Below are positions 59,195 to 64,000 of a DNA stretch of 64,000 bases, in pieces; within the stretch, counting starts at the first letter, position 1, and each line of letters opens with the position of its first letter. The notes beneath the pieces are model-generated. The model saw only the letters and a program-made list of their open reading frames with translations. It had not been told where the DNA came from and made no database searches. Location: the NCBI GenBank assembly GCA_039931775.1, contig JBDTRG010000083.1:36059-100058 (forward strand), in the 5' to 3' direction. A program made the position numbers and the translations under genes. The DNA is from CAIWHR01 sp039931775 (lineage in GTDB: Bacteria; Pseudomonadota; Gammaproteobacteria; Burkholderiales; Casimicrobiaceae).

Positions 59195-60346
59195 ATGCGA
59201 CACTCAATGGTTTTGCTGCTGTGCACCCTGCTCGCGGCATGCGCGAGCACCCCGGTGACGTACCGGACGGACGACCTGTTCAGCGACGCGCTGTTCCAGG
59301 CGGCGTCCGAACGCGTCTCCGGCGACGACGTCTTCGCGCTCAGCGACGAGATGAGGCGCTACCTCTATACGGAGATCGCCTCCCGGATCCGCGAAAAAGG
59401 CAGCGAGCGCGGGCTCTTCGATGCCCTGTACAACGCACGCGACCTGAAGCTCGACTACGACTCCGTGATGACGCGCAATGCGTCGGAGGCCTTCGCGGCG
59501 CACTCCGGGAATTGCCTGTCGCTCGTGATCATGACCGCAGCATTCGCCAAGGAGCTGGGGCTGCCGTTTCGATTCCAGAGCGTGCTGCTCGATGAAACCT
59601 GGAGCCGCAGCGGCGACGTTCAATTCTTCATCGGGCACGTCAACCTGACGCTTGGGAGAAAAACCGTCGACGTCGGATACGGCCGGGGCAAGAACGACGC
59701 GTTGACGATCGATTTCCTTCCGCCGGAGGAAATTCGCGGCCTGCCGAAGCGGGTGATCGACGAGAAGACCATCGTCGCGATGTACATGAACAACCGGTCC
59801 GCGGAACGCTATACGCAGGGACAGCTCGACGACGCGTATTGGTGGGCGCGAGCGGCGGTCGCGCACGACCCCCGCTTCGTCAGCGCCTACAACACGCTCG
59901 GGGTCATCTACCAGCGTCACGGCAACCTCCCGGAAGCAGAACGGGTGTTGCGCTACGCGCTGGAGCGGGAACCCGACAATCCCAAAGTGATGTCGAATCT
60001 GATTTCTGTACTGAACAACACAGGTCAGAGCGCGGAGGCCACGGTCCTCACCCGCCGGATGGAACGGATCGACCCCGATCCCGCGTTCAGCTTCTTCAGC
60101 CGCGGTGTCCGGTCGATGCGCGAAGGAGACTACGCGGCGGCGAGAGACCTGTTCGCCAAGGAAGTCGACCGCGCGCCGTACTATCACGAGTTCCATTTCT
60201 GGCTGGCGCTCGCCTATGTCGGGCTTGGCGACACGGCGCAGGCCCGAAAGCATCTCAACATTGCCATCGAGAGCAGCACGTCGCGCGGCGAGCGCGAGCT
60301 CTATGCGACGAAGCTCGACCGCATCTCCGCCAGCCGAGTTCAGTGA
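59195..60346 (+). CDS. lipoprotein with transglutaminase-like and TPR domains
   Basis: A 383-residue lipoprotein. The lipobox LLAAC puts the lipidated Cys at about residue 16. A transglutaminase-like region at about 90-165 has HSGNCLSLVIMTAAFAKELGL with a candidate catalytic Cys, then FFIGHVNLTL with His and VDVGYG with Asp. TPR repeats cover about 205-370 (WWARAAVAHDPRFVSAYNTLGVIYQRHGN). It faces the periplasm or outer surface. The order Cys-His-Asp fits an active or substrate-binding transglutaminase fold; activity is not shown. The GNAT gene follows after 10 bases. Confidence 0.8.
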   Translation: MRHSMVLLLCTLLAACASTPVTYRTDDLFSDALFQAASERVSGDDVFALSDEMRRYLYTEIASRIREKGSERGLFDALYNARDLKLDYDSVMTRNASEAFAAHSGNCLSLVIMTAAFAKELGLPFRFQSVLLDETWSRSGDVQFFIGHVNLTLGRKTVDVGYGRGKNDALTIDFLPPEEIRGLPKRVIDEKTIVAMYMNNRSAERYTQGQLDDAYWWARAAVAHDPRFVSAYNTLGVIYQRHGNLPEAERVLRYALEREPDNPKVMSNLISVLNNTGQSAEATVLTRRMERIDPDPAFSFFSRGVRSMREGDYAAARDLFAKEVDRAPYYHEFHFWLALAYVGLGDTAQARKHLNIAIESSTSRGERELYATKLDRISASRVQ

Positions 60347-60356
60347 CGCGCCGTTC

Positions 60357-60869
60357 GTGACGCGCGTCGATCCGTCGGCGGGGTTCGAGATCCGGCCGGC
60401 GACGCGGGCGGATGTGCCCGCCATCCACGAACTCATCGCAGCCCTTGCCGAGTACGAGCGCCTCTCGGACCTTTGCGTGGCGACCGAGTCCGACCTCGAC
60501 CGGGCGCTGTTCGGGTCGCCGGCGCGCGCCGAAGTGCTGGTCGGGACGAAAGCGGGGGCGACGGTCGCCTTCGCGTTGTATTTTCACAATTACTCGACTT
60601 TTCTCGGTCGCCCCGGCCTTTGGCTGGAGGACCTCTTCGTGCGGCCCGACTACCGGCGCCAGGGGTGCGCGCAAGCCCTCCTCCGCGCGCTGGCCGGAAT
60701 CGCGAAGGCTCGCGGCTGCGGAAGGTTCGAATGGTCAGTCCTCGACTGGAATGCCCCGGCGATCGCCTTTTATCGGTCGCTGGGCGCCTCGATCCTTCCC
60801 GACTGGCGGATCGCCCGGGTCGTCGGCCCGGCGCTGGACTCGATGGCCGACGGAACCCCGCCGGGGTGA
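60357..60869 (+). CDS. GNAT-family N-acetyltransferase
   Basis: A 170-residue acetyltransferase. The fold starts with FEIRPATRADVPAIHELIAALAEYERL. The acetyl-CoA motif A is GLWLEDLFVRPDYRRQGCAQALLRALAGIAKARG near residues 82-115. The last strand has WNAPAIAFYRSLGASILPDW. It resembles the diamine/spermidine-acetyltransferase-like subgroup (WLEDLFVRPDYR), but substrate is not certain. GTG at 60357 follows the lipoprotein stop by 10 bases. The first codons before it are less protein-like. Confidence 0.9.
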   Translation: MTRVDPSAGFEIRPATRADVPAIHELIAALAEYERLSDLCVATESDLDRALFGSPARAEVLVGTKAGATVAFALYFHNYSTFLGRPGLWLEDLFVRPDYRRQGCAQALLRALAGIAKARGCGRFEWSVLDWNAPAIAFYRSLGASILPDWRIARVVGPALDSMADGTPPG

Positions 60870-61023
60870 GTCGACCCATGCGCGGCCGGACGTGCCTCTG
60901 GCCTCGGACCGTGTTTAGAGGCGATAATCCGCGGATTTTGTGCGGCCGCCCTGCGGCTGTGCATACCTCGATCCCGCGCGCGAATGCGGGGTTCCCGAAC
61001 TCTGCCCACCACTGCTCTCGCCG

Positions 61024-62472
61024 ATGCCCGACGCCGACCGCTTTGCTGTAGCCGACCTTCCGCCGCTCTCGCTCGACGCCGACTTCTGGTCGCTGCGCCG
61101 GGTCGACGAGACCAGCGAATCGTTTTCCGTACGCAAGAACGTCGCGCTGCCGTATTCGGCATGCACCGATCGCGGCGCGATGGCGACCGTCCATGCCGGG
61201 GGCGGCTACGGCTATGCGGCCACCGGCGACGTTTCGCCGGCAGGGCTCAAGGCAGCGCTCGAGCGGGCCGCCGCGCTGGCGCGCGCCACGGCGAAGTACG
61301 CGCTGGTCGACTCGAAGACGCTGCCGCGTCCCGCGCCTCGGGGCGAGTATGCGTCGCCCGCCTACGCATCACCCAGGCGGCCGCGCCGCGAATGGTACGA
61401 ATTGCTGATGCAGGAGTCGCGCGCCGCCGCGTTCGATCCGCGCATCGTCGACTGGGAAGCGTCGGTCGCCGTTTCGACCGCGACGCACCGGCTCATCACC
61501 AGCGAGGGCGGCGACATCGTCCAGCGCTATCGCTTCATGTTTCCCGGCATGGTGGTCACCGCGCACGCCGACGGCGAGACACAGACACGGACGCTGCACG
61601 GGGATCGCGGCATCTGCCAGCAGGGCGGCGACGAAATCCTCGGACGCTTCGGTTTCGACGGCGGGATGCGCCGCATCGCCCTCCAGGCGCTCGAGCTCCT
61701 CGACGCGCCGAACTGCCCGAGCGGGACCATGGACGTCCTGCTGATGCCGGACCAGATGATCCTGCAGATCCACGAATCGATCGGGCACCCACTCGAACTC
61801 GACCGCATCCTCGGCGACGAACGCAATTTCGCGGGGACATCCTTCGTGACGCCCGACATGTTCGGCTCGTACCGGTACGGGTCGGATCTGCTCAATATCA
61901 CGTTCGACCCGACGCGTGGCGAGGAGCTCGCGAGCTATCGCTGGGACGACGACGGCGCCGAGGCACAGCGCGTGCACCTGATTCGCGGCGGTATCCTCGA
62001 GCGGCCGCTGGGCGGCGCGACGTCGCAGTTGCGCGCCGGCATGAACGGCACGTCCAATTCACGAGCCGACAACTGGAATCGCCCACCGATCGACCGCATG
62101 GCCAACCTCAATCTCGAGCCCGGCGACGCGTCGCTCGACGACATGATCGCGGGGATCGAAAAGGGTGTGCTGATGGAGACGAATTGCTCGTGGTCGATCG
62201 ACGACTCGCGCAACAAATTCCAGTTCGGATGCGAGCGCGGTCGCCTGATCGAGGACGGCAAGGTCGGCGCGGTCGTCAAGAATCCGAATTATCGCGGCAT
62301 CAGCGCGAGCTTCTGGCGCAGTTTGGCGCGTGTCGGCAACGCCGACACCGTGCAGGTGCTGGGCTCGCCGCATTGCGGCAAGGGCGAGCCGTCGCAAGTG
62401 ATCCGCGTCGGGCATGCGTCGCCCGCGTGCGTATTCACCGGTGTGTCGGTGTTCGGCGGGGTGGAGGAGTGA
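61024..62472 (+). CDS. tldD: TldD-like metallopeptidase subunit
   Basis: A 482-residue subunit of the TldD/TldE (PmbA) zinc metalloprotease. The HExxxH motif is HESIGHPLELDRIL near residue 250. The long central segment has GTSNSRADNWNRPPIDRMANLNLEPGD (about 340-366). The C-terminus is NYRGISASFWRSLARVGNADTVQVLG. The heterodimer degrades peptides such as antitoxins and unfolded peptides, and matures some microcins, from knowledge of the family. The ATG at 61024 is family-like. The stop overlaps the next GTG by four bases. Confidence 0.92.
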   Translation: MPDADRFAVADLPPLSLDADFWSLRRVDETSESFSVRKNVALPYSACTDRGAMATVHAGGGYGYAATGDVSPAGLKAALERAAALARATAKYALVDSKTLPRPAPRGEYASPAYASPRRPRREWYELLMQESRAAAFDPRIVDWEASVAVSTATHRLITSEGGDIVQRYRFMFPGMVVTAHADGETQTRTLHGDRGICQQGGDEILGRFGFDGGMRRIALQALELLDAPNCPSGTMDVLLMPDQMILQIHESIGHPLELDRILGDERNFAGTSFVTPDMFGSYRYGSDLLNITFDPTRGEELASYRWDDDGAEAQRVHLIRGGILERPLGGATSQLRAGMNGTSNSRADNWNRPPIDRMANLNLEPGDASLDDMIAGIEKGVLMETNCSWSIDDSRNKFQFGCERGRLIEDGKVGAVVKNPNYRGISASFWRSLARVGNADTVQVLGSPHCGKGEPSQVIRVGHASPACVFTGVSVFGGVEE

Positions 62473-63833
62473 ACGCGCCTCGCGACGTGGCTGCCGCGCC
62501 CGCGGTGATGGAAACCTATTTTCATGAACTCGCGGGTCTCCTCGACGGATTGCTCGCGGCCGGCGAGACTTATACCGCAAACTTTTCGGCAGAGGCGTCG
62601 GATTTCGTCCGGATGAACCGCGGCAAGGTGCGCCAGCCGGGAGCCGTCGTGCAGCATTACCTCGACGTCGACCTGATCCGGGGGGCGAAGCATGCTTCGC
62701 ACCGGGTGTCGCTGTCGGGCAACCGCGCAGACGATCGCGAAGATCTGCGCGGCATCGTTGCAGACCTTCGTGCCGCGCTCGCCGACCTCGACGATGATCC
62801 GCACCTCTTGATCGCCACCGACGTCGAATCGACGCGTACCGTTCGAGGCGGTGCGCTGCCGGCCGCGGAAACCGTGATCGACGCGGTGCTTGGCGCCGCC
62901 GCGGGTTCGGACCTCGTCGGCATCTATGCCGGCGGGCCCGTGTACCGTGGCTTTGCGAATTCGTACGGCCAGCGCAACTGGCACGAGGCGACGACGTTCA
63001 ACCTGCAGTGGAGCCTGTACCACCACGCCGACAAGGCCGTGAAGTCGGCGCTGTCGGGCTTCGCGTGGGACGAGCGCGCGTTCATCGCGAAGATGGAGGA
63101 TGCGCGCGTGCAGCTCGCGCACGTGGCCGCGCCGGCGAAAACGCTGGAGCCGGGCAAGTACCGGGCCTATCTGACCCCCGCGGCGATGGAAGAAATCGGC
63201 GGGCTCCTCTGCTGGGGCGGATTCTCCGCCCGCGCGCTCGCCACCAAGCAAGGCAGCCTGACCCGCATGGACGGCGAGGGCGCGGCGCGACTCGACCCGC
63301 GCGTCACGATCAGCGAAGCGACCGCCGACGGGGTTTCGCCGGCGTTCCAGGGCGACGGGTTCGCCCGGCCGAAACGCGTGCCCCTGGTCGAAGGCGGCCG
63401 GCTCGTTGGGTCGCTCGTGTCGCCGCGCACCGCGCGCGAGTTTTCGCTCGCCGCCAACGGCGCGAACGCCGACGAGGCGCCCGAAGCCCTGACGATGGAG
63501 GGCGGTGCGCTCGATGCCGGCGACGCGCTCGCGGCGCTCGGTACCGGACTTTTCGTCGGCAATCTGCACTACCTCAACTACTCCGACCGTCCGGCCTGCC
63601 GCATGACCGGAATGACGCGCTTCGCGTCGTTCTGGGTCGAGGGCGGGAAAATCAAGGCACCGGTCAACGTGCTGCGCTTCGACGATACGATCTACCGGAT
63701 CCTCGGGGCAAACCTCGAGGCGCTGACGACGGAGACGGAACTGATCCTCGAATCCGGGACCTATTGCGAGCGGGCGCTCGCCTCGATGCGTCTTCCCGGC
63801 GCGCTGCTGTCGGAGCTCGCGTTCACCCTCTGA
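62469..63833 (+). CDS. TldE/PmbA-like partner subunit
   Basis: A 454-residue TldE-type subunit, lacking the HExxxH motif, as expected of the inactive half. It shows EASDFVRMNRGKVRQPGAVVQH near residue 37, GPVYRGFANSYGQRNWHEATTF near 155, and GLLCWGGFSARALATKQGSLTRM near 240. The C-terminus GTYCERALASMRLPGALLSEL is typical. GTG at 62469 overlaps the TldD stop. The two together make one protease. A perfect 22-bp hairpin begins on its stop codon. Confidence 0.9.
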   Translation: MNAPRDVAAAPAVMETYFHELAGLLDGLLAAGETYTANFSAEASDFVRMNRGKVRQPGAVVQHYLDVDLIRGAKHASHRVSLSGNRADDREDLRGIVADLRAALADLDDDPHLLIATDVESTRTVRGGALPAAETVIDAVLGAAAGSDLVGIYAGGPVYRGFANSYGQRNWHEATTFNLQWSLYHHADKAVKSALSGFAWDERAFIAKMEDARVQLAHVAAPAKTLEPGKYRAYLTPAAMEEIGGLLCWGGFSARALATKQGSLTRMDGEGAARLDPRVTISEATADGVSPAFQGDGFARPKRVPLVEGGRLVGSLVSPRTAREFSLAANGANADEAPEALTMEGGALDAGDALAALGTGLFVGNLHYLNYSDRPACRMTGMTRFASFWVEGGKIKAPVNVLRFDDTIYRILGANLEALTTETELILESGTYCERALASMRLPGALLSELAFTL

Positions 63834-63887
63834 AGTAGGGTCAGACTCGACTTTTGCTCAGTAGGAAAGTCGAGTCTGACCCTACTT
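63833..63887. terminator. 22-bp perfect inverted repeat after tldE
   Basis: Bases 63833-63854 and 63866-63887 are exact reverse complements, with an 11-base loop. The left arm begins on the last base of the tldE stop. The motif (GTAGGGTCAGACTCGACTTT at 63835-63854) looks like a multi-copy REP-type palindrome, from memory, as well as a terminator. It separates tldE from the convergent ABC transporter gene. Confidence 0.8.
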
Positions 63888-63893
63888 TCCGGT

Positions 63894-64000
63894 TCACGCT
63901 GTAGCGACGCGCTCCCCGGTCCAGCCCTTCGGAATCGACGCCAGCAGCCGCTGCGTGTACGCCTCGCGCGGGTGCCGGTAGATCTCGTCCGAATTCGCGA
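63894..64000 (-). CDS. peptide-type ABC transporter ATP-binding protein, C-terminal end
   Basis: The last 34 codons of a gene entering from the right edge. The tail reads ANSDEIYRHPREAYTQRLLASIPKGW and matches the C-terminal oligopeptide-transport extension of the OppF/DppF class (EIYxxPxHPYTxxLLxAIP). The Walker motifs lie outside the window. The transported substrate is unknown. Confidence 0.75.
   Translation of the reverse strand, partial: ANSDEIYRHPREAYTQRLLASIPKGWTGERVATA

Noticed and set aside
60984..63833. Plus-strand frame of about 950 codons across tldD and tldE
   Set aside because: Only the part from 62469 is real tldE. The first 500 codons are an Arg-rich out-of-frame reading of tldD, not a fusion.

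Overview
The window looks like a chromosomal segment of a betaproteobacterium (order not resolvable by eye). Base composition is high in G+C, roughly two thirds by eye. The gene order ilvB-ilvH-ilvC-(small membrane gene)-psd-pssA-leuA, the sigma factor/DUF3619/DUF3106/RDD string, the exosortase H pair and the gspDEF order are all combinations known from that class. Nearly every base is in a gene. I see no rRNA, tRNA, CRISPR array, transposase or phage gene, and no clear foreign island.

Layout. 1-2.5 kb: end of kynureninase, an Fpg/Nei-type DNA glycosylase, a lysine-rich small protein and YajQ. 2.6-5.5 kb: a four-gene minus-strand operon for iron/peroxide handling (rubrerythrin, Fe-S oxidoreductase, encapsulated-ferritin-like protein, DUF3501). 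5.7-8.2 kb: malate synthase and a 2OG-Fe(II) oxygenase. 8.3-15.6 kb: branched-chain amino acid and phosphatidylethanolamine genes. A 32-codon leader peptide with six consecutive leucine codons precedes leuA, an apparent leucine-sensing attenuator. 15.9-22.2 kb: sigma factor operon, EamA transporter, pyrophosphatase, DUF2807 protein, cupin and an unrecognised protein with a tiny Cys-pair gene. 22.3-27.6 kb: UspA, then proS-lytic transglycosylase-gluQ coupled by 4-base overlaps, an HslV-like Ntn hydrolase and a PaiB-like protein. 27.6-37.3 kb: a MerR regulator whose cobalamin-ligand histidine is Asn, a 565-residue unknown, an acyl-CoA synthetase, exosortase H with its partner, AmiC, TsaE, QueG and a thioredoxin-fold protein. 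37.4-42.5 kb: type II secretion gspD-gspE-gspF. 42.7-49.6 kb: a DUF6249/ECF sigma/possible anti-sigma group, a tandem 111-bp repeat, exbB-exbD-exbD-tonB, and small exported proteins. 49.7-58.7 kb: the least conventional region, with two sulfotransferase-like proteins, a PiuC-type dioxygenase, two tandem TPR-Asp/Asn-hydroxylase fusions and a large TonB-dependent receptor. 59.2-64 kb: a transglutaminase-TPR lipoprotein, a GNAT acetyltransferase, a TldD/TldE pair, a 22-bp perfect hairpin and the end of a peptide-type ABC ATPase.

How parts may work together. The TonB/ExbB/ExbD set can energise the receptor about 8 kb away. The hydroxylase/sulfotransferase genes beside the receptor suggest a modification-plus-uptake module with an unknown substrate. 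Several convergent gene pairs are separated by perfect inverted repeats that probably end transcription both ways. Start codons other than ATG (GTG, TTG and one possible ATT) are frequent and were chosen from coupling, Shine-Dalgarno spacing or protein family length, as stated for each gene.
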